From contig SLOW01000364.1 of NCBI GenBank assembly GCA_007132315.1, positions 1 to 26,651 of the forward strand: a stretch of DNA of 26,651 nucleotides, given 5' to 3'. Shown here one piece after another: positions 1 through 8,707 of this stretch. Below the pieces are notes generated by a model. The model was not told where the DNA came from, did no database searches, and worked only from the letters and a program-made list of their open reading frames with translations. The DNA comes from Opitutales bacterium. Its GTDB lineage: Bacteria > Verrucomicrobiota > Verrucomicrobiia > Opitutales > T3Sed10-336. A program made the position numbers and the translations under genes. Numbering within the stretch: the stretch's first letter is position 1; every line of letters begins with the position of its first letter.

Positions 1-201
1 CACCGCGACAAGTTTGGAGCGGGGCGCCGCAGCGGGGCGCGTCGAATGCGGGGCGGTTCGTGGGGCGGATTGTGCACGGCCAGGGACCTGCGCAGGGACG
101 TCTTCGGGTAGCGTTCGTGTCTGACTCGCAATCTCCATGACCATTTTGATTGCGCAAAGGCGTCGCGAAGAGAAACGGAGTATTGCCTTTAGGAGCTGAG
201 C

Positions 202-531
202 GTGGATGACGCCAGCTCGTTTCAACGTTCGCAGGCTGGAAGCCACGGTTTCAATCTGAACGGAAAAACCCGCCTGTGCCCGTCGGAATCGTCTGTTGGG
301 GCTGCGACAAGCAATGGTGCGCCGGGTTTACCGGGAGACATGATTGAAAACCTCCTGCACGCGATGTCCGATATTCGTGAGTCGGTGGTACGCTTTGGTC
401 ACGAACTGGTCGAGCGGGAGAGTTATTCCGACCCGGAACGGATCGAACGCCTGGCGCGGATGTTGGCGGAAGGTGGACGCCGCACGGACGCTTGGGAGCC
501 CGAAGGCGATCGCGATCGATCCGGCGCGTAA
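202..531 (+). CDS. Small hypothetical protein (109 aa)
   Basis: This short ORF is not recognised as any family. It starts at GTG 202, with an AGGAG Shine-Dalgarno at 191-195 and a 6-base spacer, which is the best ribosome-binding site on the left side of the window. The first ~45 residues are Ser/Gly-rich and look disordered. Residues ~47-100 look like an amphipathic, charged helical segment (MIENLLHAMSDIRESVVRF, then HELVERESYSDPERIERLAR). It has no signal peptide, membrane segment or cysteine motif. An alternative start is ATG 340, which would keep only the helical half. It converges on the M48 protease gene with 42 bases between stops. The RBS and the helical half favour a real gene, but codon usage in the first half is weak, so it could be spurious. 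Confidence 0.5.
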   Translation: MDDASSFQRSQAGSHGFNLNGKTRLCPSESSVGAATSNGAPGLPGDMIENLLHAMSDIRESVVRFGHELVERESYSDPERIERLARMLAEGGRRTDAWEPEGDRDRSGA

Positions 532-573
532 ATCACCGTGCGCCGAATTCCGTTCGCCGGGCAGCGCGTGGCG

Positions 574-2619
574 CTATCGGGATTCGTCCGCTTTCGCCGC
601 GGCTTCCTTGGGATCGCCGAGGATCGGGGGCATGGGGCAGCCGAGGCACTCGGCGAATGTGCGCAGGAGTTCTCCTTCCTCCACGGCGAGCGTGCCGTCT
701 GAGGCCACGCAGTAGGTGGCGGCCTGAAGGAAGCGTTTTTTCATCGGCGGAGAAATTTGGTCCAGGCGATCCAGGGCGTTGCCGATGGCTTCCGTGGTGC
801 AGGCTTCGGGCGGAAGGAGGGAGACGTGGGGTTGCAGCATCGACAGTTGTGAAAGCGCGGTGATGAACGCCTTTTGACTGTCCTTGTCGCCGGCGTGCGC
901 CAGGACGGAGAGGAGGACGGCAACTTCGTCGGCCACGGCCTGGAACGCGTGCAATTGTGCGATGCCGCGTTTGCGGTCCGAGAAGTGTCCGTCGAGCCGG
1001 CGAAACAGCACCTTTTCGAGGCAGAATTCAAACACCGAGATTTCGCCATCGGCTTTCACCAGCCCTTCGACGATGCCTTTGAAATGTTTGTACTGGTCGG
1101 GCGACAGTTCTTTCAGGGCGGGAAGGCAGAGGTCCAGCAGGGGCAGGCGGGCTTCCGGGGGAAGCGCTTTGGCCTCTGAAGCGAGTTTTTTGACTTCCGG
1201 GAGAACGCGCGGGTCCGCCTTTTCTTCGAGCAGCGCCTGCTGGCGTTCGCGGACCGCGGCGTCGTTCGAAAACAGCAGGAGATAAACCACCGCTTTGGCC
1301 CCGAGCGGTTCGTGCGCCGCTTCGCGAACGGTGTCCGGAAGGCCCTCGATAATTTCCGCCGCCCGTCGCCGCTGCGCTTCTCCCAGGGTGCCGATGCTGG
1401 CCAGGAGGAGGTCGAGCCGTACCGACAGGGCCGCCGCACCAGGCAGAACGGAGCCGCCCCCGAGCGGACCGCGGGCGGCTCGGGAGACGGCGGTCCGCGG
1501 TGGTGGAGCGACCTTTTCCGGTGTGTGGCGGGTTGGCCGGATGACGGGAAACGTGCCATCGAACGACGGATCGATCGCGCGGATCCGCCGGCGCAGGGGC
1601 GGGTGGGTGGCGAAGAGGTTCGCCGAGCTGCGGAAGAGAGCGTTGGCGAAGAAGAAGTGGCCCGCCTCCACCGAGTGGGCGGACCGAACCTGTCCCTTGT
1701 GGCTCAAGCCCCCGATTTTCTTCAGGGCGCCGGAAATCCCTTCCGGATTGCGCGTGAACTGGACGGCGGCGGCGTCGGCCAGGTATTCCCGCTGGCGGGA
1801 AATCGCGCTTTGTATGAGGCGTGCGAATACAACTCCGATATAGCCGATGACGGTAATGGCGAAGGCGACGACCAGCGCGACGATCACGCCCCGTCCGCCG
1901 CCTCTTCCTCCGCCTCGCCCGCCCCCGGACCACGCCCGCCGGGTTCCGTAACTTCTGTGGCGTCCGCCCCCGTAAAAGAATCCCCGGAGAATGCTTTGGC
2001 CGATGATGTGGATCATCAGGATCCCGTTCAGCAGGCCCATCAACCGGGTGTTGAGGCGCATGTCGCCGTTGAGGATGTGGCTGAATTCGTGGGCGATCAC
2101 CCCCTGGATTTCGTCACGGCTGAGCGTGTCCAGGGCGCCGCGGGTGACGGCAACCGCGGCGCGTTCGGGGGTCGATCCGGCGGCGAAGGCATTGATGCCG
2201 TCCTCGTCCTCCAAGACGTAAATTTCCGGCACGGGCATCCCCGAGGCGATGGCCATTTCTTCCACCACGTTGCGCAGGCGCCGGCCCCCGGGATCGTCGG
2301 ACGATGGCGTGAGCGGTGTTCCCCCGAGCAGGCGCGCGACTCGGCCGCCGTCGCCGCGGATTTCCACGATTCGAAATATGCTGCCGGAAAGGATGATGAG
2401 CAGGGTGCCGCCGCCCACCCAGGCGAACAGAACCGGATCCCAGTAGGTCGGGTTTTCCCAGCCCGTGCTCATGCGGTGCGGATCGACATCGCCGAGGATG
2501 AAACCGAGAACGACGGCGGCGTACACCCCGACGATAATGAAAGCGATCGCCAGCAGGTAGAGGCAGAGCAGATACCAAGTCTGTCGCTTCGCCCGATCCT
2601 GGGATTCGAAGAAGTCCAT
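574..2619 (-). CDS. M48-family (HtpX-like) membrane metalloprotease with C-terminal TerB-like region
   Basis: This is a zinc endopeptidase of the inner membrane, probably acting in membrane-protein quality control. Numbered from ATG 2619, membrane segments lie at about 17-41, 68-84 and 245-270. The zinc site is HEFSH at 177-181 with a downstream glutamate, E278, in REYLADAAAV. THPPLRRRI (~339-347) is typical of the M48/HtpX core. A Gly/Arg-rich loop (~216-244) separates membrane parts. After a Pro-rich linker (~360-395) comes a ~280-residue soluble tail with two acidic motifs, ADGEI (523-527) and SDGTL (640-644), which resemble TerB/DjlA-type repeats. A longer in-frame version begins at TTG 2649. 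ATG 2619 is preferred because the MDFFESQDRA beginning matches my recollection of family N-termini. It sits directly downstream of lemA, a very common pairing, so the two are probably cotranscribed. The protease call is firm; the tail assignment is inference. Confidence 0.93.
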   Translation of the reverse strand: MDFFESQDRAKRQTWYLLCLYLLAIAFIIVGVYAAVVLGFILGDVDPHRMSTGWENPTYWDPVLFAWVGGGTLLIILSGSIFRIVEIRGDGGRVARLLGGTPLTPSSDDPGGRRLRNVVEEMAIASGMPVPEIYVLEDEDGINAFAAGSTPERAAVAVTRGALDTLSRDEIQGVIAHEFSHILNGDMRLNTRLMGLLNGILMIHIIGQSILRGFFYGGGRHRSYGTRRAWSGGGRGGGRGGGRGVIVALVVAFAITVIGYIGVVFARLIQSAISRQREYLADAAAVQFTRNPEGISGALKKIGGLSHKGQVRSAHSVEAGHFFFANALFRSSANLFATHPPLRRRIRAIDPSFDGTFPVIRPTRHTPEKVAPPPRTAVSRAARGPLGGGSVLPGAAALSVRLDLLLASIGTLGEAQRRRAAEIIEGLPDTVREAAHEPLGAKAVVYLLLFSNDAAVRERQQALLEEKADPRVLPEVKKLASEAKALPPEARLPLLDLCLPALKELSPDQYKHFKGIVEGLVKADGEISVFEFCLEKVLFRRLDGHFSDRKRGIAQLHAFQAVADEVAVLLSVLAHAGDKDSQKAFITALSQLSMLQPHVSLLPPEACTTEAIGNALDRLDQISPPMKKRFLQAATYCVASDGTLAVEEGELLRTFAECLGCPMPPILGDPKEAAAKADESR

Positions 2620-2652
2620 TCGCTCGAAAGTCCCGCCGGAAGAGGTCAACCG

Positions 2653-3252
2653 TTACTGACCGAAGGAAACTTTGGGTGCTTCCCGGTGTTCCGGACTTTC
2701 GATTTCGAAAAGCTGGGCGGGCTTGAAGTTGAACGGGGCCGCCACAACGTTGTTCGGGAATTTCTCGCGTTCGGTATTGTAGCGCATCACCGCGTCGTTG
2801 AACGCCTGGCGCGCGAACGCTATTTTGTTCTCGGTGGACGAGAGTTCCTCCGACAACTGGGCCATGTTCTGATTGGCCTTCAGGTCCGGATACGCTTCTG
2901 AAAGGGCGAAGAGTTTTCCCAGCGCGCCGGTGAGCGCGGTTTCGGCCCCCATCAATCCCTTGATGGCGGAAGGATCTTCCGGGTGGGCGGCGGCCTTTTC
3001 GTTCGCTTGGCTCGCCGTGTTGCGGGCCTGGATGACGGCCTCCAGGGTTTCGCGCTCGTGTTTCAGGTAGGCCTTGGCGGTTTCGACGAGGTTCGGGATC
3101 AGGTCGTAACGCCGTTTCAACTGTACATCAATTTGGGCAAACGCGTTCTTGAAGCGGTTGCGCATGGTGATCAGTCGATTGTAGATGCTGATGACGAAAA
3201 ACGCCGTCGCGAGAATCAGGACGGCGAGGATAATGATCGGCAGGTACTCCAT
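2653..3252 (-). CDS. lemA: LemA family protein
   Basis: This is a membrane-anchored helical protein of the LemA family, whose molecular role is poorly defined. An N-terminal membrane anchor (residues ~3-25) is followed by the family signature QIDVQLKRRYDLIPNLVE around residues 40-58. The rest is predominantly alpha-helical and rich in Ala, Glu and Gln. Its 199 aa is a usual length. The gene precedes the M48 protease, and LemA is recurrently encoded next to M48 proteases, which suggests a partnership. No clear Shine-Dalgarno precedes ATG 3252. A weak promoter-like pair (TTTCAG at 3297-3302, TATACC at 3274-3279, 17-base spacer, minus strand) could serve the lemA-M48 unit, but its -35 matches consensus poorly. 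Confidence 0.95.
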   Translation of the reverse strand: MEYLPIIILAVLILATAFFVISIYNRLITMRNRFKNAFAQIDVQLKRRYDLIPNLVETAKAYLKHERETLEAVIQARNTASQANEKAAAHPEDPSAIKGLMGAETALTGALGKLFALSEAYPDLKANQNMAQLSEELSSTENKIAFARQAFNDAVMRYNTEREKFPNNVVAAPFNFKPAQLFEIESPEHREAPKVSFGQ

Positions 3253-3361
3253 GGCATGAGTGGGTTAGGGTTCGGTATAGACAGGAATCGGATGGACTGA
3301 AAGAAAGTTCGGCGGCGAGTTCGCGGGAGGGCCGGTGTCAACGGCCGGATGGCAACCTCCC

Positions 3362-3393
3362 CGCCCGCTTCGGCGCGGTTGAACCCGCGGGCG
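3362..3393 (-). terminator. Possible hairpin downstream of prc
   Basis: Six bases past the prc stop codon is a perfect 7-bp GC inverted repeat (3362-3368 with 3387-3393, arms CGCCCGC and GCGGGCG). An inner 5-bp repeat, CGCGG/CCGCG, lies within its 18-base interval. No U-tract follows on the minus strand, so it is a weak candidate for an intrinsic terminator. It may instead be an mRNA 3'-end stem or simply GC-rich sequence. Confidence 0.3.
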
Positions 3394-3398
3394 AGCGC

Positions 3399-5807
3399 TC
3401 AGCGGGTGGCAGCCACCGAATCCCGGTGCTCCCGTTGGAGTGTGACCAGATCGTTGAGAACACGAAGGGTCTCACGGAGGTGAATGTCAAGACGTTCCCG
3501 GTCGTCGTCCGCGCCGGGCGCTTCGATGTCGCGCGGATCGGGTTGTTCCGGATCGGCCGGGTAGGCCGGTTCATCGTTCTCGCTCGATGACAGGGTGATC
3601 TCGGTGTAGGAAAACTCTTTTTCGCGGGCGAGACGATCCTCGATCTCGTTCATCGTGTCCCGGAATTCGCGGTCGGTTTCCCGCTGGCCCCGTCTCTTCT
3701 CAAGGTTCAGGGCGAAGGCCTTTTGTTCCTGGCGGTCGCGGAACCACTTGATATTCTCGTTCCAGTAGGAAAATTCCTCGAGCGAATCCTGACGCTCTTT
3801 GCTGGCGCCGACGATTCTGTCGCGGCGTTCGCTTGTAATCGGAAAGCTGACCGCGGCTCGATCCTTGTAACGCTCCCAGTTGTTGCCGTCCAGGGTATCC
3901 CAGGCCATGGCGTTGGGCAGTGACGATTCACCGATCGGCAGGTGGTCGTTGAACGAAGGAATGACGACATCCGGAATCATCCCGCGGTTCTGGGTCGAGG
4001 CGCCGTCGGGCAAGTAGAATTTCTGCACGGTCATCTTGGTCGCGCCGGTGCCGTTGCCGGAAGCCCCTTGCGGTGAACGCAGGTAGTTGCTCAACTCAAA
4101 TACCGCCTGAACGGTACCCTTGCCGTGGGTGGACGACTCGCCCACGACAATGGCCCGCTGATAACTCTGGAGCGCGCCGGCGACGATTTCGGATGCCGAG
4201 GCGCTGTTCTTGGAGACCAGAACCCCCAAGGGCCCCGAATAGACCTGGCCGTCCCGCGGCACGGGATCGACCCGGATACTTCCGGAGGAATCGCGGATTT
4301 GGACGACCGGCCCGGCTTCGATGAACAGGCCGGTGAGTTTGATGGCCTCGTTCAGAAGTCCGCCTCCGTTGCGCCGCAGATCAAGCATAAGACCGTCGAT
4401 ACCCATATCCTGCATCTGACCGATCAGTTCCTTGACGTCTTCGGTCGTGCTGGTGTCGGTGTCGCCGCTTCCGTAAAAAGACGGAATCTCGATCACACCC
4501 AGTGAGCGGGACTCACCGTTTTCCAGCGGAAAATCATAAACCTTGCCGCGGGCCTGGCGCGCGGTGAGTTTGACCTCGTCACGCACGATGGTAACCTCTT
4601 CCCGCACCGACGGATCGGGAGCGTCGGCCGGAATCACGGTCAGGGTGACTTTGGTCCCTTTTTCGCCGCGGATCATATTGACCACGCGCCGGAGTTTCAT
4701 ATCGACCACATCGACCGGATCCTCGTCCTCCTGGGCCACGGCAACGATGCGGTCTTCCGGTTGCAGTTGCCGGGTGAGGTCGGCGGGGCCTCCCGGAACC
4801 AGTTCCCGGATGACGCAGTAGCCGTCTTCGGTGGTGAGCACGGCGCCGATCCCGACGAGGGAAAGCCGCATCGAGATGCCGAAATCCTCCAGTGTATTGG
4901 CCGACAGGAACGTCGAGTGCGGATCGAACATCTTGGTCAGCGTGGTCAGGTACACCTCCTGGATTTCCAGGGCGTCGATTTCGGTCACGCTTTGTTTGAG
5001 ACGTTCGTAACGGCGCTCGATCCGTTCGAGGGCGTATTCCATCTCCTTCGTACGATACTTTTCGCGGAGAAGATCTGCGATCTCGTCACCGCTCAGGGCC
5101 GCCCAGCCGGATCCGTCCTCGTCCACCCGGGTGCTGACGCGATCAAAAAGGGATTTGCGTTCCTGGTCCTTCAGCAGGTCGCGCAGGAAGGCGCGGACGT
5201 CTTCATCGGCCGGTTTCGGGGTTTCGTCGCGCCAATCCGCGAAACGTTCCTCCCAGAGATCCAGCAGGTTCCGGATCGGCTGATCGTCCAGCACCATTTG
5301 CAGCACCTCGTGCTTGATTCGCTTTTCCCACAATTCCCGGGCTTCGGCCCCGTCGGCCGGCCAATCCGCCTCGCGGCGGTCGGGGGTGTATTGCATGTCG
5401 GAGTTCAGGTCGAAACCCTCTTCGAGCCGCGCCAGAATCCATTCGAGGCGGTCGAGGGTACGGGCCTTGTAACGCGAGAAAACCTTGAATGCCGGATCGA
5501 GGTCTCCCTGAAAGAGGCCGAATTCGACGTCCGGGGCGAACCGCTCGACGATTTCATCGTGGTCCTCCCGGGTGAAAAACAGGCGGGAATGGTCGAGTTC
5601 GCGCATGTAACGGTTGAGGAACTCCGCCATATCGAGCTCGGAAACCGACTTTTTGCTGTAATGGGCGTGTTCCAGCAACTGCACCACCAGGGTGGCTTCC
5701 CGCTCCATCATCGGGGTGGCGCTGAACTCGGTTGGAAATGAGTCGGCCCGTAAGACGGAGAGAGACAGTGCGAACAGGGGGAGGGCGCAGAGCAGCGATC
5801 TTTTCAT
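3399..5807 (-). CDS. prc: Carboxy-terminal processing protease (Tsp/Prc, peptidase S41)
   Basis: This is a periplasmic serine endopeptidase that degrades or trims proteins from their C-termini. A signal peptide covers residues 1-~21 (MKRSLLCALPLFALSLSVLRA). A Tsp-type helical N-terminal region runs to ~300, a PDZ domain spans ~315-395, and the S41 catalytic core covers ~430-620. The Ser/Lys dyad is visible: the serine cluster SASASE at 535-540 (S537 by analogy with E. coli Prc S430) and K563 in HGKGTVQ. The C-terminal helical region (~640-802) matches the long Tsp class, and 802 aa is slightly longer than E. coli Prc. It lies 11 bases downstream of glnE, so it is probably the last gene of a rhomboid-glnE-prc transcript. 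No obvious Shine-Dalgarno is seen before ATG 5807. Confidence 0.95.
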   Translation of the reverse strand: MKRSLLCALPLFALSLSVLRADSFPTEFSATPMMEREATLVVQLLEHAHYSKKSVSELDMAEFLNRYMRELDHSRLFFTREDHDEIVERFAPDVEFGLFQGDLDPAFKVFSRYKARTLDRLEWILARLEEGFDLNSDMQYTPDRREADWPADGAEARELWEKRIKHEVLQMVLDDQPIRNLLDLWEERFADWRDETPKPADEDVRAFLRDLLKDQERKSLFDRVSTRVDEDGSGWAALSGDEIADLLREKYRTKEMEYALERIERRYERLKQSVTEIDALEIQEVYLTTLTKMFDPHSTFLSANTLEDFGISMRLSLVGIGAVLTTEDGYCVIRELVPGGPADLTRQLQPEDRIVAVAQEDEDPVDVVDMKLRRVVNMIRGEKGTKVTLTVIPADAPDPSVREEVTIVRDEVKLTARQARGKVYDFPLENGESRSLGVIEIPSFYGSGDTDTSTTEDVKELIGQMQDMGIDGLMLDLRRNGGGLLNEAIKLTGLFIEAGPVVQIRDSSGSIRVDPVPRDGQVYSGPLGVLVSKNSASASEIVAGALQSYQRAIVVGESSTHGKGTVQAVFELSNYLRSPQGASGNGTGATKMTVQKFYLPDGASTQNRGMIPDVVIPSFNDHLPIGESSLPNAMAWDTLDGNNWERYKDRAAVSFPITSERRDRIVGASKERQDSLEEFSYWNENIKWFRDRQEQKAFALNLEKRRGQRETDREFRDTMNEIEDRLAREKEFSYTEITLSSSENDEPAYPADPEQPDPRDIEAPGADDDRERLDIHLRETLRVLNDLVTLQREHRDSVAATR

Positions 5808-5818
5808 GACAAGTACTA

Positions 5819-8707
5819 TTAACCGGTTTTTCCTGTTTGTCCCGTTTCGTTTTCAATTTGTTCCGTCGCCGGGGAACCGTCCTGTGTTCCGCCGGGGCGA
5901 AAGCCCAGGTTCGTGTCCAGCAGGGCGAGGACGTGTTTGCGGTTGTCCCGAAGCCTCCCGATGTAATCCTCCCAAAAGGCCTCGACACGGTCGTACCCGA
6001 GCCAACGGGCGAGGGCGGCCCGGCGTTCGCCATCCTCGGGCAAGGTGGTCACGCCGCGGTTCAAGTCGCGCCGGAGGTGGGCTTCGATGCGCCGGAGAAA
6101 GGCGAAATGTTCGAGGAGGGCGTCGCCGGTTTCGGCCGGGATGATTTCCAGAGCGATCAGTTCGGCCAGCACCTCGCCGGTACCGGTGCGGCGCAGGGAG
6201 GGGTGGCGACAGCCGTGGGTAAGTTGGTGGAGCTGAACGATGAACTCGATATCGATCAGGCCGCCGGCGGCGGTCTTGTAGGCGCGTTCGGGCGGCGAGA
6301 CGCGGTCCCGTTCCTTTTGAACCCGCAGCCGGAGCCGCCAGAGGTCGGCGAGTTGTTCCGGCGGGATGGTTGTGCCGTACAGCAATTCGTCCCGCCATGT
6401 CGCGAAATCCGCCGACCTCGACGACGACTCGTCGAGGGGGCGGGCGCGCGTCAGGAGCTGCCTTTCCCAGCTCTGACCGGCGCCCCGGTCGCCGTGGTAC
6501 TTGCGCAGCGCCGGGAGCGTGGTCACCAGCGGACCGGCCTCGCCGTGCGGCCGCAGGCGGAGATCCACCTCGTACACCGGCCCGCCCAAGCCGGAGCTCC
6601 GGAGGAGGCGGACCGCCTCGCGGACGGCCTTTTCCTGGCCGGACACGCGTTCGTTGTCGCCAATGAACAGGACATCGAGGTCCGCTCCGAACGTGAGTTC
6701 CCGGCCCCCGTATTTTCCAAGGGCGATCGGCAGCAGGCCGTCGGGACAGCCGACCTGCTCAAGCGTGTATTCCAGTACCGCGTCGGCCAGGCGGGTCAGG
6801 TCGGCGGCGGTTTCGTCGGGTTCGGCGTAGTCCAGCAGTTCCCCGATCGCCAGGCGGATCTGCTCGGCCCGCACATAGATCCAGAGCCAGTCGCGGAGCT
6901 CCCGGTCGCCGTCGCCGGCCCGGAGTTCCCGCAGCGTGTCGTCGCGGGACTTGCGCCGCTTCAGGATCTCCGGCCGCAGTACTTCGTCGAAAATTTCCGG
7001 GTGGCGGCAGAGTGTTTCGTGGATGAACCGGCTGCGGTCGAAAAGCAGGGCGAGGACCTGGAAGAACCGGGAATCCTCGGCGCAGGCCTGGAGAAACTGG
7101 TTCCGGGTGCCGTAGCTTTCCGCGAAACCGGCAAAGCGACGGAGAACAGCGAAGGGTGACGCCAGGCGCGGCAGCACGGTATCGAAGGTGGGAATCAGAT
7201 TCTGAAACCGGATGACGTGTTCCTGAGTCAGACGCCGGTGGGCTTCCCCGCAAACGAATCCGCGAAGCTGCTCGGCGGCGGCTTCACTCTCTCCGAACCA
7301 GGATTCCAGCTTTTCGGCGACGGACGCCGGGGTTTTCGTGGAACTGAAAAACGTCCACCATTCCTGAAAGCCGTCGTCGGTCTTAGGCGCGGGGATGACT
7401 TCCCGGTAGATCGATCGGACGAATTTCCGGTGACGGTTGAGTTCGGTCTCGAATTCCTGCCAGGAGCCGTAATCGAACGACGCCGCCAGGGAGTCCCGTT
7501 CCTGTAATTCGCTCGGCAGGGAGTGGGTTTGGCGTTCCTGGCGCATCTGCAAGCGGTTCTCGACCGCCCGCAGGAGCCAGTACGCTTCGCGCAGGCGAGC
7601 GGCGTCCTCTTCTCCCAGAAATCCGTATCGCACGAGCCGTTCGAGAGTCTCTTCGGTGGAATGGGTCTGGAGAAACGGATTCCGTCCGGCGTGAAGGAGT
7701 TGAAGGCTCTGGGCGACGAACTCGATTTCGCGGATACCGCCGTAGCCGGATTTGATGTTTTCGTGGAGATTGTCCGTGCCCACGACCTCCTTTTCCGTCC
7801 GCTTTTTCATGGCCGAGATCTCGGTGAGAAGTCCCGGCGGGGCGTGCCGCGGGTAACGGAAGGCGTGCAGGCTCTCGAGCAGTTCCCCGCCGAGTGCGGT
7901 ATCTCCGGCCACCGGTCGCGCCTTGATCAGCGCCATGCGTTCCCAACTCTGACCGGCCGCGGCGTAATAGTTTTCCATGCCGCTGAAAGAGCGGACCAAC
8001 GGACTGCGCGCCCCCTCCGGCCGCAGGCGCAGGTCGGTCCGGAAGAGAAAGCCGTGTTCGTTCTGTTCCTGGAGCGCGCCGGTCAGGGTTTCGGCGAGTT
8101 TGGTGAAAAACCGCCGGTTGGCGAAGGACCCGGCTTTGCCGTCTTTGCGGCAGTGGCCCTCGCCCTCATAAACATAAATCAGGTCGATATCGGAGGAAAA
8201 ATTGAGTTCGCGCCCGCCCAGCTTGCCGAGTGCGAGCACACAAAAGCGGGCGGGTTGATCGAGATCCTCATCGATGGGCTCCCCGTAGCGATCCACCCAG
8301 CGCGCCCGTGCGATATCGTGGCATTCGCGGATGCACAGTTCCGCCAACTCGCTCAGGTGTTCGACTGTTTCCCGGCAGGAGGCGTCGCCCGCGATCTCGC
8401 GATAGGCGAAACGCAGTGCCATCCGCCGCCGGAAGCGGCGGAGAGTGTCGAGGTAACCGGGATTATTTCGGTCGGTGTCCCCGGCGAAGCGCCGCCACTC
8501 GCGTCGCAGGCTCTTTCCGAGGGACATTTCGGGATCGCGTTCTTGGGAGAGCGGCGTTTCCAGCCAGGCGATAACCTCCGGATGCTGTACGAGGATGCGT
8601 TCGTAAAAGGGGCTGATGCTGAAGAGCCGGGCGAGGGCGCGTTCGATCTCGGGAGTCAGCGACTCCCGATCCTCCTGATCGAGCTTCGCCTTCAACTCGG
8701 TCATCAT
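5819..8707 (-). CDS. glnE: Bifunctional glutamine synthetase adenylyltransferase / adenylyl-removing enzyme
   Basis: This cytoplasmic enzyme attaches AMP to, and removes it from, glutamine synthetase, under control of PII signalling in well-studied bacteria. It is 962 aa, close to E. coli GlnE at 946. Both nucleotidyltransferase halves are intact. The N-terminal (deadenylylating) half has LGKLGGRELNFSSDIDL at ~160-176 with D173/D175. The C-terminal (adenylylating) half has ALGKYGGRELTFGADLDV around 664-680. The central GYGGIREIEF motif is present. The extreme C-terminus is a low-complexity tail ending TGQTGKTG. The ATG at 8707 overlaps the rhomboid stop by four bases (ATGA), so translation is probably coupled. 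A second ATG lies immediately downstream at 8704. Confidence 0.96.
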   Translation of the reverse strand: MMTELKAKLDQEDRESLTPEIERALARLFSISPFYERILVQHPEVIAWLETPLSQERDPEMSLGKSLRREWRRFAGDTDRNNPGYLDTLRRFRRRMALRFAYREIAGDASCRETVEHLSELAELCIRECHDIARARWVDRYGEPIDEDLDQPARFCVLALGKLGGRELNFSSDIDLIYVYEGEGHCRKDGKAGSFANRRFFTKLAETLTGALQEQNEHGFLFRTDLRLRPEGARSPLVRSFSGMENYYAAAGQSWERMALIKARPVAGDTALGGELLESLHAFRYPRHAPPGLLTEISAMKKRTEKEVVGTDNLHENIKSGYGGIREIEFVAQSLQLLHAGRNPFLQTHSTEETLERLVRYGFLGEEDAARLREAYWLLRAVENRLQMRQERQTHSLPSELQERDSLAASFDYGSWQEFETELNRHRKFVRSIYREVIPAPKTDDGFQEWWTFFSSTKTPASVAEKLESWFGESEAAAEQLRGFVCGEAHRRLTQEHVIRFQNLIPTFDTVLPRLASPFAVLRRFAGFAESYGTRNQFLQACAEDSRFFQVLALLFDRSRFIHETLCRHPEIFDEVLRPEILKRRKSRDDTLRELRAGDGDRELRDWLWIYVRAEQIRLAIGELLDYAEPDETAADLTRLADAVLEYTLEQVGCPDGLLPIALGKYGGRELTFGADLDVLFIGDNERVSGQEKAVREAVRLLRSSGLGGPVYEVDLRLRPHGEAGPLVTTLPALRKYHGDRGAGQSWERQLLTRARPLDESSSRSADFATWRDELLYGTTIPPEQLADLWRLRLRVQKERDRVSPPERAYKTAAGGLIDIEFIVQLHQLTHGCRHPSLRRTGTGEVLAELIALEIIPAETGDALLEHFAFLRRIEAHLRRDLNRGVTTLPEDGERRAALARWLGYDRVEAFWEDYIGRLRDNRKHVLALLDTNLGFRPGGTQDGSPATEQIENETGQTGKTG

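Noticed and set aside
1..138. Minus-strand frame open from ATG 138 to the left edge
   Set aside because: The translation is Pro/Ala/Arg-rich low complexity with no ribosome-binding site. Plus-strand frames also remain open from the edge to stops near 109-140, so nothing distinguishes a real gene.
1312..2901. 529-codon plus-strand ORF opposite the M48 and lemA genes
   Set aside because: It is antisense to two confidently assigned genes and its translation shows no domain. Long antisense frames are expected in GC-rich coding DNA.
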